Assembly (NCBI GenBank): GCA_023408075.1
Contig: JAEYKW010000030.1
Coordinates: 88,805-152,804 of the forward strand
Origin: Bacillota bacterium
Lineage (GTDB): Bacteria; Bacillota; Clostridia; Christensenellales; SZUA-584
DNA: 64,000 nucleotides
Reading direction: 5' to 3'
Below, piece after piece: positions 51,221-59,313 of this stretch; the stretch's first letter is position 1; the number at the start of each line of letters is the position of its first letter. The notes under the pieces are model-generated. The model did no database searches. It was given only the letters and a program-made list of their open reading frames with translations, and was not told where the DNA came from. The position numbers and the translations under genes were made by a program.

Positions 51221-51703
51221 TTATTTTGCTGCTTCCAGATCGAGCAAGAAACTTTTGATATCAAGGCCGCCGCGATACGCTTCGCTTTTTGTGCCCTTAT
51301 GCACCACTCGGTGGCACGGAATCAGCAGCGGCAGGGGATTGAGTTTCATCGCAGTGCCGACGGCGCGCATGGCCAGCGGGTATCCGGCCGCAAGCGCCAC
51401 AGACGAGTACGAGGCGGTGCCGCCGTAAGGAATGCCGATTGTGGCCTGATAGACGGCCTGACGGAACGGCGTGCCGGGAATCAGCATGGGCAGCGAAAAA
51501 TCGCGGCGTTTGCCCGCGAAGTATTCGGCTGTCTGTGCGGCAAAAGGCAGCGTATCGTCAAACACGGCAAAGTTTCTGGGGCAGGGTTCGTCCGGAAACA
51601 GCACCCGCAGGATGCTGCCGTCTTCATATAAGGCTGTGAATACGCCGAGCGGCGTCTGCGCGCGGCAAGCTATGCGTTTTTTTATTTTATCATCAGTTTT
51701 CAT
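51221..51703 (-). CDS. ogt: Methylated-DNA--[protein]-cysteine S-methyltransferase
   Basis: A 160-aa suicide DNA-repair protein removing O6-alkylguanine damage. The active-site motif LLIPCHRVV contains the acceptor Cys; TPFRQAVYQATIGIPYGGTASYSSVALAAGYPLAMRAVGTAMKLNP is the DNA-binding helix-turn-helix with the Arg finger region. The N-terminal domain (TPLGVFTALYEDGSILRVLF) is of Ogt type. AAGGAGA is before ATG 51703. Flanked by an upstream terminator, it is likely a single-gene unit. Confidence 0.95.
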   Translation of the reverse strand: MKTDDKIKKRIACRAQTPLGVFTALYEDGSILRVLFPDEPCPRNFAVFDDTLPFAAQTAEYFAGKRRDFSLPMLIPGTPFRQAVYQATIGIPYGGTASYSSVALAAGYPLAMRAVGTAMKLNPLPLLIPCHRVVHKGTKSEAYRGGLDIKSFLLDLEAAK

Positions 51704-51787
51704 CTGGATTCTCCTTTAAGCTCTTCAAACGTCTGATAGCCATATATTATCATTGCGGACCGCTGATGACAACATTTGTCGAAGGAC

Positions 51788-51822
51788 AAACAAAAGAACC
51801 GGCCTTGTACGAAGACCGGTTC
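51788..51822 (-). terminator. Terminator of the cupin gene
   Basis: On the minus strand GAACCGG pairs with CCGGTTC (51822-51816 and 51802-51796) around a 13-base loop that can pair partly, followed by TTTTGTTTG. It lies 20 bases past the cupin stop. Confidence 0.8.
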
Positions 51823-51841
51823 AGACGTTGGCTTTAGGCAT

Positions 51842-52189
51842 TTATTCGTCTTTACCGCTGGGGAACACCACCACGAGCATCATCTTAAACGGCTCAGCCG
51901 CCTCCAGCGCATGCGGGATGCCCGCTGGCATCACAATCGTCTGCCCGGCGGTCACCGCATGAACGCTGCCGCCGACGGTGACTGATGCGCTGCCGTCGAG
52001 CAAGTAGACGAGCGCATCGCCCTTGGACTCGTGCGAACTGATTTCCTCACCTTTGTCGAAAGCGAACAGCGTGATGCTGACAGCTTTGTTCTGCACGAGT
52101 GTGCGGCTCACAATCTGGCCGGGCTGGTAGGTGACGAGCGCCGCCATATCGAGCGCTTTTTCCATATCAATATTTTTAAGTATATTCAT
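51842..52189 (-). CDS. Single-domain cupin protein
   Basis: A 115-aa protein with one cupin_2 beta-barrel: motif 1 GEEISSHESKGDALVYLLDG and motif 2 AGQTIVMPAGIPHALEA. Motif 1 has one His and motif 2 one His, so a metal site is possible but not the full three-His set. Likely a small-molecule-binding or stress protein; exact role unknown. ATG 52189 is chosen for the AAAGGGG 8 bases upstream; the frame runs 33 codons further into repeat-like sequence. Confidence 0.85.
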   Translation of the reverse strand: MNILKNIDMEKALDMAALVTYQPGQIVSRTLVQNKAVSITLFAFDKGEEISSHESKGDALVYLLDGSASVTVGGSVHAVTAGQTIVMPAGIPHALEAAEPFKMMLVVVFPSGKDE

Positions 52190-52229
52190 AATTTGACCCC
52201 TTTCTTTTACGGACGCTAATCTGCGCCAT

Positions 52230-52452
52230 GGATGTCGATAAAGCTTCTTGTGGCTCTTGCTGTGTGAAGCAATTCTTTTGTCATTCAATCCACTGCGTAG
52301 TGAAGGGCGAGGCGACGACTGCGAAGTGGACCAAGATCTGAAAACAGATTCTTCACTCGCGATGCGGATTCAGAATGACAGTAGCCGTCACCGAAAAGCT
52401 CGGAATGACTGAATGGGCTTATCGACACTCTGAAGGTGCCGGTTCAACCGGC
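52230..52452. repeat. Dispersed repeat between cupin and DUF438 genes
   Basis: TTGTCATTCAATCCACTGCG plus GATTCAGAATGACAG (inverted TGTCATT/AATGACA ends) and a 3' part GGAATGACTGAATGGGC resemble the dispersed element of 25.36 and 55.33 kb. A hairpin GCCGGTT-C-AACCGGC with TTTTT follows at 52438-52457, reading plus-strand although no plus-strand gene precedes it. Confidence 0.45.
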
Positions 52453-52459
52453 GTTTTTG

Positions 52460-53668
52460 TTAAATATCCGATACCAGCCGCTTCTCGCCGCTGATCTGCT
52501 GCACGGGCGCGATATCCTGTGTGACCTCGAGCGTCCCCAAGTACTCTCCGTTCGCATCCCGTATCGCATAGTAGCGGATGTAAACGTATTTTTCGCCCAT
52601 GCGTATCCAGAAATCCTCGTGCGTTTTCTTGCCCGATTTAAAATCGTTCACGATCCCTTCCACGATGTGGACACTGGCGGGGGGATGGCAGTTGGCCACC
52701 TTGCGCCCGATGATGGCCCGTGTGCGCGGAAACACGCGCTCTGCGCCCTGCGAAAAATACTTGACGGTATCGTCTTTATCCACGAACGTGATGTCCACGG
52801 GCAGCGCATCGAGCAGCGCGGTTATCTCCTTGATTGTGAGAACACCCGTGGGCAGATGGATTGCGCCTTCCGGAGCGGCAGGTGTGGGCGCTTCCGCCTT
52901 GATTTCGGCAGGCCGCCAAACGGGCGGCTCTTCAATCAGGCAATAGCCGATGTCCCCGCTCTCATTCGCAATGTGTTTCCATTCCTGCGGCGTCAGCGTG
53001 TCGAGCATCATCGGCAGCAGAATGTTTTCTTCCTTGAATATCATCTCTTCCGCCCGCGAGACCGCCTCGTTCACAGCGGCGGCAAGCGCGCCCGTATCGC
53101 CGTCGTACACCGACGCCGCCGAAGCGGCGGTTTTGATCAGCGTGCGTATCTCGTCGTCCACGCCCCACATCACCTTGGGCGGTGCGGTGATGCCGTATTG
53201 CTCAAGATACGGGAACAGCAGGTTTTCTTTCCTCAGATAGTGCTTATGGATCTCGGTGAGCGCCTTAAGATCGGTTAACAGCGCGTCCGCGCTGCTGTCG
53301 GTGCCGTCCGTCAGCGCCTGCAGGTGCGGACGGATGCGTTTGCCGATCAGCAGTTCAATCGCACGGTTCTCCTGAACCAGCGTATGCGCGGGATGGCCCG
53401 GTGCTGCTTCGGCGGGCTTATGGATATCTTCAATTGAGCCTTTGAACACCGCCGCGTGCACATCGCACAGACGCTGCACCTCAGAAACGGGCAAGCCCTC
53501 CGAAATCAGCGCCTGCTCCGCCTCGGATATTTCGGATGCGGAGACGCCGCTGAACGCTTTTTCAAACTGCGACTTGACCTCGTCCACCGTTTTGCCGGCG
53601 TGCAGCTGAGACAGCAGGTCCTTGACGACTTGCTTTCTGTATTCCCGGTTGTTGATTTCCTGACTCAT
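52460..53668 (-). CDS. DUF438-hemerythrin-PAS sensor protein
   Basis: 402 aa. Domain order: DUF438 (about 1-70; LLSQLHAGKTVDEVKSQFEKAFSGVSASEI), an HHE hemerythrin-like domain (about 95-225; PGHPAHTLVQENRAIE, HKHYLRKENLLFPYLEQYG, FKEENILLPMMLD) and a C-terminal PAS domain (about 280-395; LDALPVDITFVDKDDTVKYFSQGAERVFPR...GRKVANCHPPASVHIVEGIV). The His and Glu residues suit a diiron site. Such proteins are thought to sense O2, NO or redox state; no output domain is attached. 12 bases separate it from DUF1858, so it shares the FprA operon. Confidence 0.9.
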   Translation of the reverse strand: MSQEINNREYRKQVVKDLLSQLHAGKTVDEVKSQFEKAFSGVSASEISEAEQALISEGLPVSEVQRLCDVHAAVFKGSIEDIHKPAEAAPGHPAHTLVQENRAIELLIGKRIRPHLQALTDGTDSSADALLTDLKALTEIHKHYLRKENLLFPYLEQYGITAPPKVMWGVDDEIRTLIKTAASAASVYDGDTGALAAAVNEAVSRAEEMIFKEENILLPMMLDTLTPQEWKHIANESGDIGYCLIEEPPVWRPAEIKAEAPTPAAPEGAIHLPTGVLTIKEITALLDALPVDITFVDKDDTVKYFSQGAERVFPRTRAIIGRKVANCHPPASVHIVEGIVNDFKSGKKTHEDFWIRMGEKYVYIRYYAIRDANGEYLGTLEVTQDIAPVQQISGEKRLVSDI

Positions 53669-53680
53669 ATGATTTTCCTC

Positions 53681-53911
53681 CTATTCGCTGATCTGATAGC
53701 CGCGCTCTTCGAGCATCGACTTAATCACCTCGAGATCGATTTTTTTCAGCGCCGCACCCTTGGGGATGGTCATAAACCGTCCCGCCGTGCTGAGCATGCC
53801 GGGTTTTGTGATATCCGTAAAACCGAGCTGCTTTAATATATCGGCGAGCCCTTCGTGTTCGCTGCACAGTGTATAAACGGATTGTTTTAAATCAAGTGTT
53901 CTCGTTTCCAT
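53681..53911 (-). CDS. DUF1858 small protein
   Basis: A 76-aa protein with the DUF1858 pattern (LDLKQSVYTLCSEHEGLADILKQLGFTDITKPGMLSTAGRFMTIPKGAALKKIDLEVIKSMLEERGY). In other genomes this domain is fused to or placed beside DUF438 or ScdA-type hemerythrins, supporting a joint role in iron-sulfur repair or gas sensing. Its start overlaps the end of the flavodiiron gene by 20 bases, so translation is probably coupled. Confidence 0.88.
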   Translation of the reverse strand: METRTLDLKQSVYTLCSEHEGLADILKQLGFTDITKPGMLSTAGRFMTIPKGAALKKIDLEVIKSMLEERGYQISE

Positions 53912-55097
53912 AATCTTTTATCCCCGCTATTCTTCTTCCATATTCCATGCATTCTGAAAGGACGGCACTGTCCGGCTTCCAGAGCGCCTTGATGCCTTCA
54001 ATCACTTCAAACCCGGCGTTCTTAAGCGCCTCTGTCAGCTGTGTAACGGCTTCGCCGCTCCACCCGTAGCTGCCGAATGCCGCTGCGCTCTTGGCGGCAA
54101 ATTTAAGCCCTTTGACCATTTCCAGCAGCCCGCCGATTGAATAAAGATAGCCTCTGTTAATGGTTGAAGAACCGAACAGCACCATTTTCGAACGGAATAT
54201 CTCGGTTATGATGTCGTTTTTGTCTTCCTTTGCCGCGTTAAAAAGCTTGACCGTCACGCCTTTATCCTGCTCCTTAATACCGGCGGCAACCGCCTCGGCC
54301 ATGAAGCGGGTCGCGCCCCACATGGAGTCGTAAACGAGCGTGATCTGGTTTTCCTGATAAGCGTCCGCCCAGGCAAGATACTGGCGCACAATCTGTGTGG
54401 GGTCGTCCTTCCATATTACGCCGTGGCTCGGGCAAATCATATCAACCGGCAGCCCGAAGCCCAATACTTCGTTGATCTTCCTTGTCACCAGCGGAGAAAA
54501 GGGCGTCAAAATGTTTGCATAGTATTTGACGGCCTCGTTGTACAGCTCCGCCGTATCCACCGCGTCGTTGTAGAGCGATTCGGTGGCATAGTGCTGGCCG
54601 AACGCGTCGTTGGAGAACAGTATGTTGTCTCCCGTCAAATAGGTGAACATGCTGTCCGGCCAGTGCAGCATGGGTGCTTCCACAAATATCAGCTTGGTGC
54701 TTCCAAGCTCCAACGTGTCTCCGGTTTTCACCGTGACAAAATTCCAGTCTGCGTGATAATGGCCTTTGAGCGACTTCACGCCGTTGGTCGTGCAGTAAAT
54801 CGGCGTGTTCGGAATATGGCGCATGAGCTCCGGCAGCGCGCCGCTGTGGTCAACCTCCGCGTGGTTCGCAATGATACAGTCAATGCTTGCAAGGTCGATT
54901 TCCTCACTCAACCGGGAGACAAATTCTTTGTCGAAGGGCTGCCAGACTGTGTCGATAAGCACGGTCTTGCCATCCCGAACGAGGTAAGAATTGTATGATG
55001 AGCCTTTGCGTGTGGAGTACTCGTCGCCATGGAATTTTTTGAGCTCCCAATCGACCTTACCAACCCATGTGACCCTGTCTGTCAGCATCTTTCCCAT
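53892..55097 (-). CDS. FprA-type flavodiiron protein (A-type flavoprotein)
   Basis: A 401-aa enzyme reducing O2 to water and/or NO to N2O with electrons delivered through FMN. The N-terminal metallo-beta-lactamase diiron domain has NHAEVDHSGAL (His79, Glu81, Asp83, His84) and further ligands in PMLHWPDSM, SNDAFGQH and CPSHGVIW. The C-terminal flavodoxin domain begins at about residue 255 (ITLVYDSMWGATRFMAEAVAAG). There is no rubredoxin extension. ATG 55097 follows GGAGGG; the frame continues upstream only as noncoding sequence. First gene of an operon with DUF1858 and DUF438-HHE-PAS. Confidence 0.95.
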   Translation of the reverse strand: MGKMLTDRVTWVGKVDWELKKFHGDEYSTRKGSSYNSYLVRDGKTVLIDTVWQPFDKEFVSRLSEEIDLASIDCIIANHAEVDHSGALPELMRHIPNTPIYCTTNGVKSLKGHYHADWNFVTVKTGDTLELGSTKLIFVEAPMLHWPDSMFTYLTGDNILFSNDAFGQHYATESLYNDAVDTAELYNEAVKYYANILTPFSPLVTRKINEVLGFGLPVDMICPSHGVIWKDDPTQIVRQYLAWADAYQENQITLVYDSMWGATRFMAEAVAAGIKEQDKGVTVKLFNAAKEDKNDIITEIFRSKMVLFGSSTINRGYLYSIGGLLEMVKGLKFAAKSAAAFGSYGWSGEAVTQLTEALKNAGFEVIEGIKALWKPDSAVLSECMEYGRRIAGIKDYGNENT

Positions 55098-55155
55098 TCT
55101 TAAGCCCTCCTTTTTTCTCCTGTTTTTAACATAACATAAGATATGAATAATATGC

Positions 55156-55169
55156 GTTGCATTTGCAAC
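55156..55169. promoter_or_regulatory. Perfect inverted repeat ahead of the flavodiiron operon
   Basis: GTTGCA-TT-TGCAAC is a perfect 6-bp-arm dyad. On the minus strand it lies directly upstream of TATTAT (a -10-like hexamer), inside the core promoter, where a repressor or activator responsive to O2 or NO would act. The binding protein is unknown. Confidence 0.5.
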
Positions 55170-55300
55170 AAATACACAAAAGTTGAAAAAGACTGGGATA
55201 ATTAAGAAATCGTAAAACCAGTTTCGCGTTCTAAAAGGAGACAATAGAAAAAGACTGTTTGACTCATAAACGATTAAAGGCTTCTTATTTGATGAAAAGA

Positions 55301-55324
55301 TAAAAGCCCTGCTTTGGCAGGGCT
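55301..55324 (-). terminator. Hairpin/terminator flanking the 55-kb repeat (copy 1)
   Basis: AGCCCTGC (55305-55312), loop TTTG, GCAGGGCT (55317-55324). On the minus strand it is followed by a T run (A residues at 55302-55304), as an intrinsic terminator. Confidence 0.6.
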
Positions 55325-55475
55325 CAGACTACTGACAAAGTGGTTATTGTCATTTTGAGTGAGCGTAAGCGATACGAAAAATCCCATGTTCAAAGCGTTT
55401 TGCCATGGGGTGCTTTCCACTTCATAGTCACGTCGCTTCGCTCCTTAGCATGACAAGTGGGGGTTTTTCATCAAA
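55325..55475. repeat. Dispersed palindromic element (MITE/REP-like)
   Basis: It begins CTACTGACAAAGTGG...TTGTCATTTTGAGTGAGCG and ends CTTCGCTCCTTAGCATGACA-AGTGG...TTTTTCATCAA. The ends are imperfect inverted repeats (TTGTCAT/ATGACAA), and the centre carries CCCATG...CCATGGGG. It closely matches 25528-25690 and partly 7268-7330. It encodes no protein. Confidence 0.7.
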
Positions 55476-55502
55476 TTGAGCCCTGTGTTTGGCAGGGCTC
55501 AA
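55476..55502 (-). terminator. Hairpin flanking the 55-kb repeat (copy 2)
   Basis: TTGAGCCCTG (55476-55485) and CAGGGCTCAA (55493-55502) form a perfect 10-bp stem with a 7-base loop. It shares its core with the hairpin at 55301-55324, as if the terminator was duplicated around the inserted repeat. Confidence 0.55.
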
Positions 55503-55536
55503 TCATGCAGAATACTAATTATGGGCCAAGGGGATA

Positions 55537-55857
55537 TCAACTGTCTCTTTGAGCAATGTACTCGGCTATGCCTGTATATTCTGTCTGCGAAATTCTTCCG
55601 GCTGTACCGCTGCCGAAATAGGCCACATCATCAATGGCCAGCCACCTTGACTTCTGTCCGTATTTGAAATTTGCAATGCAGTTGCAGCCCAATTGCCGGG
55701 CAGAATCCGCAAGGCTTCTTTTCACATCGTTGAGGTTTTTGAGCTGAGCGCCAATCTTAAAGCTCAAATCAACACTGACCGGTGCGACAGGCTGCATGTC
55801 CGGCAGGTCGCATTCGATAAACACGACATTGTCAAAGATCGTCGGATATCCTTTCAT
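55537..55857 (-). CDS. Hypothetical protein, partner of DUF4177
   Basis: A 106-aa cytoplasmic protein of unassigned family, with pattern LKNLNDVKRSLADSARQLGCNCIANFKYGQKS and WLAIDDVAYFGSGTAGRIS. An alternation of strand, helix containing GCNCIANF, and a Gly-rich loop suggests a small alpha/beta fold, similar in style to YbjQ-like pentamer proteins, but I cannot confirm this. Its start codon touches the stop of the DUF4177 gene (one shared base), so the two are translated together. Confidence 0.65.
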   Translation of the reverse strand: MKGYPTIFDNVVFIECDLPDMQPVAPVSVDLSFKIGAQLKNLNDVKRSLADSARQLGCNCIANFKYGQKSRWLAIDDVAYFGSGTAGRISQTEYTGIAEYIAQRDS

Positions 55858-56048
55858 CAGCCTTCACGTTCCATAACGGCGATAAACTCCTGCCGGGCAA
55901 CCCCGAAACCGGGCACATCCGCGGTGGCACATGAAATTAAGCGCCAGCCTTGCTGGGCATACGCGTTGAGAGCATCCTGAAGCTTTTGCGGGTCGAATTT
56001 TCCGGAAAACCACTTGTCTTTCATGGTCAGCACAAAATACTGTTTCAT
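55857..56048 (-). CDS. DUF4177 small protein
   Basis: A 63-aa protein with the DUF4177 pattern: KQYFVLTMKDKWFSGKFDPQKLQDALNAYAQQGWRLISCATADVPG followed by a closing strand. The conserved QGW in the helix-strand turn is diagnostic. Function unknown. GGAAGG precedes the ATG. Operon with the following hypothetical gene. Confidence 0.8.
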   Translation of the reverse strand: MKQYFVLTMKDKWFSGKFDPQKLQDALNAYAQQGWRLISCATADVPGFGVARQEFIAVMEREG

Positions 56049-56224
56049 TAATTATACCTTCCTTTTATGTTTTATGGAGCCGTTGAAAACAGTGAACATT
56101 CTTAAACGCGATATGGTAATATTGGTATAATTATAGTAAATGATATGTGTAAAAACAAGATTTATTTTGTAAATATGACATTCAATAATAAAAAAATTGT
56201 AGATTTAACAGCGTGCCAAAATGT

Positions 56225-57016
56225 CTACAGCGCCGCGAGCAATTCGCCCATCTCCTGCGCAATGCCGGGGGAGACGGCGGCAAAGCTTGTTCGCTCACCG
56301 AGCTCAGACAGCGCCGGCAGCGGTTTGCCGTTGAACCCGAGCAGCGCCGCACCCGCCTCCTGCGCGATGAGCCGCCCCGCAGCGGCTTCTATGAACGACT
56401 GCCCGCGCCCGATGGCCGCGTCGATGCGTCCGCCCGCCACATGGCAAAGCTCGAGTGAAAACGCCGCGCCGCTGCGTATATCCTGCACCTGAGAAACCAG
56501 ATTATGCAGCGCATCTTCGCGCGCGGTGCGCAGCGTACCGTGATCGAGCGATATATAAGCAGCCGTCACACGCTTGCAGCGCGACACGGCAAGGCTTTTG
56601 CCGTTCATATAGACGCCGAGGCTTTTCACCGCGTGATAAAGCTCCGCGTGGGATGGGTCGAACACCATCGCGGCCTTGAGTTCCCTTCCTTCTATATAGG
56701 CAGCGGCGATGCAATGGTCGCGCAGACCGCGCCCGTACGCACTGCGCCCGCAAAGTGAGCCAATGGCAAAGCACGCGCCGTCATGAAAAGCAGCCTGCCT
56801 CGAATAATCATCGAGCTGTGTGCGGCTGCGCGCAATCGCGGGCATGGCGAGGCCGTCGGCCAGCAAAACTGCCGGTTCGCTTTGTTCCGAAAACCATCCC
56901 TTGAGCAGCGCCTGAAGCGCCGCTTCTCCCGCGCCGTCCGCATTGCCCGCTTTGAGCGCGTCCGCCGCCGCGAACACGGCATCCTTCATATAATAAACCG
57001 CCTGTTTTTCATGCAT
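56225..57016 (-). CDS. Inositol monophosphatase-like protein lacking catalytic metal motifs
   Basis: A 263-aa protein with the overall order of IMPase-family enzymes: helical start (KDAVFAAADALKAGN), a middle AAAYIEGRELKAAMVFDPSHAELYHAVKSLGVYMNGKSLAVS and a C-terminal AGGRIDAAIGRGQSFIEAAAGRLIAQEAGAALL. The metal-binding DPIDGT motif is not found before the middle strand. The C-terminal WDxAAG is replaced by FIEAAAG. It is therefore probably not an active phosphatase; a binding or structural role is possible. GAGG stands nine bases before ATG 57016. Divergent from the DUF2807 gene. Confidence 0.65.
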   Translation of the reverse strand: MHEKQAVYYMKDAVFAAADALKAGNADGAGEAALQALLKGWFSEQSEPAVLLADGLAMPAIARSRTQLDDYSRQAAFHDGACFAIGSLCGRSAYGRGLRDHCIAAAYIEGRELKAAMVFDPSHAELYHAVKSLGVYMNGKSLAVSRCKRVTAAYISLDHGTLRTAREDALHNLVSQVQDIRSGAAFSLELCHVAGGRIDAAIGRGQSFIEAAAGRLIAQEAGAALLGFNGKPLPALSELGERTSFAAVSPGIAQEMGELLAAL

Positions 57017-57134
57017 GGCCTGAACCTCGAGTGGAAAAAGATGATACCATTATATCACACTGCACCGGCAGCATCATCTTTTTCAAAGCGAGAAGACGTT
57101 GTATGCGGATTTTTATGGTAATATCAAATAAGTA

Positions 57135-57143
57135 TGGTATAAT
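57135..57143 (+). promoter_or_regulatory. Extended -10 promoter for the DUF2807 gene
   Basis: TGGTATAAT: a perfect TATAAT (57138-57143) with the TGn extension, which can work without a good -35 hexamer. It lies 33 bases before the ATG. Confidence 0.6.
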
Positions 57144-57175
57144 AACACTTTGTATAAAAAAGTTTGGAGGATTTC

Positions 57176-57985
57176 ATGAAAAAAAGCGGTATTATTCTTA
57201 TTCTCGTCATTTTGCTCACAGCCTTGCTTTCAGGCTGCGGGTTCTACTTTCATATGGGCAACGGCAATGCGGTGATCGGTAATGGGAAGGTAGAGACCAG
57301 GACCGTGTCTGTGGAACGGGAACTGACCGGCCTTTACAATGAGGGGTCGATTGACGTGGTCATTGATCCCGCGCTGGACGCAGAAGCGGTGATAGAAGGC
57401 GAAAGCAACATCATTGAGCTTGTGGAGCTTCGGCAGGACGCAAACGGTGCGCTCACGGTGGCGTTTGAGGACGGCGTCAACGTTTCGCTGAACAGGGGCG
57501 TGACGGTACGCATTCCCGCCGTCAACGGCGGCGACATTCAGGTGGACGGCAGCGGCAGCATCTCGCTTGAGGGCAGCAGTACGCTCAAAGGCGATGCATT
57601 CAACGTCCGTGTGATGGGCAGCGGCGATATTCGTCTCATGGCGGAAGCGCCTAAAGTGTCTGCGGACATCAACGGCTCCGGCAATGTGAACCTTGATGTG
57701 AAAACGCAGCAGTTGGAGACGGGCATACACGGCTCGGGAGATATAGCGGTGAGGGGCTCGGCGGACAGCATCCGCGCATCGATCGACGGCTCAGGGAGTG
57801 TTGACGCGCTGGATTGCGCGGCAGGCTCTGCGGATGTATCGGTCGCGGGCAGCGGCGATATTGCCGTGAATGTGTCGTCAGAGCTGACCGGCAGCATCAA
57901 CGGCAGCGGCGATGTGTACTACACCGGAGACCCCGGCAGCGTATCGGTGTCCAACAACGGTAGCGGCGATCTGATCAAACGGTAA
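57176..57985 (+). CDS. DUF2807 (GIN domain) lipoprotein
   Basis: 269 aa. Signal peptide with lipobox LLSGC (Cys17-18 region), then a long right-handed beta-helix built of short repeats containing GSGDI, GSGSV or GSGNV units, the mark of the putative auto-transporter adhesin head GIN domain (DUF2807). Examples are VDGSGSISLEGSS, VMGSGDIRL, INGSGNVNL and IHGSGDIAV. Known members are envelope proteins of undefined role. ATG 57176 has GGAGG at proper distance; 57164 is a less likely start. A small membrane protein follows 24 bases on. Confidence 0.9.
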   Translation: MKKSGIILILVILLTALLSGCGFYFHMGNGNAVIGNGKVETRTVSVERELTGLYNEGSIDVVIDPALDAEAVIEGESNIIELVELRQDANGALTVAFEDGVNVSLNRGVTVRIPAVNGGDIQVDGSGSISLEGSSTLKGDAFNVRVMGSGDIRLMAEAPKVSADINGSGNVNLDVKTQQLETGIHGSGDIAVRGSADSIRASIDGSGSVDALDCAAGSADVSVAGSGDIAVNVSSELTGSINGSGDVYYTGDPGSVSVSNNGSGDLIKR

Positions 57986-58009
57986 AGGGTAATCCCGGCA
58001 GGTGGCGGA

Positions 58010-58432
58010 ATGAAAACGACGCTGAGAATCATTGCGGTCATATTTTTGATCGGCGGCGTGATGGGGCTGGTCAAAGGCCTCCTCCCGCAACTGGAATGGC
58101 TGAACTTCCGTTCATTATTGGGCGCAGGGGGCTCAGCCGACCACCCGGCGTTCATGCTTGCCATTGAGCGCGTTTACGGCATCGTGATGGCCGCGCTCGA
58201 AGTGCTGATGGCTGTTCTTTTGTTGGTATTTGGATTAAAGTACTTCAAGCTGGCTCTTGCTGTTGTTGGCGTCAACGCACTGGGGTGCGCGGTGGCGGTG
58301 ATCATGGGCGATATGTTTGCGATTGTCAGTCTGCTCGTAAGGATCGCTGTGATTATTTTGCTGGTATACGTGATTCGCAGGGAAAAGGCGACAAGGCAAA
58401 ACGCAGGGGCTATGGGGGGTGTAAAACAGTGA
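58010..58432 (+). CDS. Small membrane protein of unknown function
   Basis: 140 aa with four predicted transmembrane helices (about residues 5-25, 55-76, 80-97, 101-121) and a basic tail. A polar segment (PQLEWLNFRSLLGAGGSADHP) lies between the first two. No family recognised. The stop overlaps the next GNAT start (GTGA), so it belongs to an operon with DUF2807 and GNAT genes. Confidence 0.75.
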   Translation: MKTTLRIIAVIFLIGGVMGLVKGLLPQLEWLNFRSLLGAGGSADHPAFMLAIERVYGIVMAALEVLMAVLLLVFGLKYFKLALAVVGVNALGCAVAVIMGDMFAIVSLLVRIAVIILLVYVIRREKATRQNAGAMGGVKQ

Positions 58433-58926
58433 ACGACAGCGCAGGATGGGAGATTCGTGACCTTAAGCCGGACGAGCAGCCTTTGCTCAGAGATTTCCTG
58501 TACGAAGCGGTCTTCCGGCAGGAGGATCAGCCGCCGTATCCGCGGGATATCATCGACAAGCCGGCTATTCGCGTTTATATTGAAGGCTGGGGGAAGCCGG
58601 ACGATATCTGTCTCGTGGCGCTCGCGGACGGAAAAATAGCAGGCGCTGTGTGGACACGGCTGCTGACCGGCGAGGCCAAAGGGTTTGGCTACGTGGACGA
58701 TGAGACGCCCGAATTGGCAATCGCGCTGTTTAAACCGTTCAGGCGGCGGGGCATTGGCACGGCGCTGATGAACGCGATGATTGACCGGCTCACAAAGGCC
58801 GGATATCGCCGGGTCTCGCTGAGCGTCACCAAAGATAACCCCGCTTGCCGCCTGTACTTAAGGCTGGGTTTTAAAATTGTCGGTGAAGATGAAAAGGATT
58901 ATGTGATGGTGCTTGCGCTTAACTGA
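58429..58926 (+). CDS. GNAT-family N-acetyltransferase
   Basis: 165 aa from GTG 58429, which overlaps the upstream stop; the earlier part of the frame lies within the previous gene. The motif A region is LFKPFRRRGIGTALMNAMIDRLTKAGYRRVSL, motif B is NPACRLYLRLGFKIVGED. The DEQPLLRDFLYEAVF beginning is seen in a subgroup of bacterial GNATs. Substrate unknown. Confidence 0.87.
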   Translation: MNDSAGWEIRDLKPDEQPLLRDFLYEAVFRQEDQPPYPRDIIDKPAIRVYIEGWGKPDDICLVALADGKIAGAVWTRLLTGEAKGFGYVDDETPELAIALFKPFRRRGIGTALMNAMIDRLTKAGYRRVSLSVTKDNPACRLYLRLGFKIVGEDEKDYVMVLALN

Positions 58927-58973
58927 TAAAACTGTGTGGGCAAGCTCATCAGCAATAGAGAGGAAGGACAGAC

Positions 58974-59279
58974 ATGAAAAACGCAATATTACTCGATGTA
59001 AAGTTTACGGTGAAGCCCGGTAAACGCGATGAATTCTACGCGAAGGTGGCGGAGCAGGGGGTTATCAGTGATTCTCAAGCCGAGGCGGGAAATTTTAAAT
59101 ATGAGTATTCCGCTTCGATGGAATCGAAGGATGTGTTGTGTCTGCTGGAGATTTGGGAAAGCGAAGAATCTCTGACGCTGCATGGACAGACGCCGCATTA
59201 TCTAAACTTTCAGGCAATGAAACAGGAGTATGTCACGGATGTCTCTATTGAGAAATACGTCATCAGTGAAAAGCTGTAA
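58974..59279 (+). CDS. Antibiotic biosynthesis monooxygenase (ABM) domain protein
   Basis: A 101-aa dimeric ferredoxin-like alpha/beta protein of the ABM superfamily: ILLDVKFTVKPGKRDEFYAKVAEQGVISDSQAEAGNFKYEYSASME and LCLLEIWESEESLTLHGQTPHYLNFQAM are diagnostic; the His before TPHY corresponds to the conserved pocket residue. Members act on quinones or heme or as autoinducer-2-degrading enzymes; the substrate here is not known. GAGAGGAAGGA precedes the ATG. Confidence 0.88.
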   Translation: MKNAILLDVKFTVKPGKRDEFYAKVAEQGVISDSQAEAGNFKYEYSASMESKDVLCLLEIWESEESLTLHGQTPHYLNFQAMKQEYVTDVSIEKYVISEKL

Positions 59280-59313
59280 TCGTCCGGCGTGTTGCTCGTC
59301 CATAGTCTTTCTG

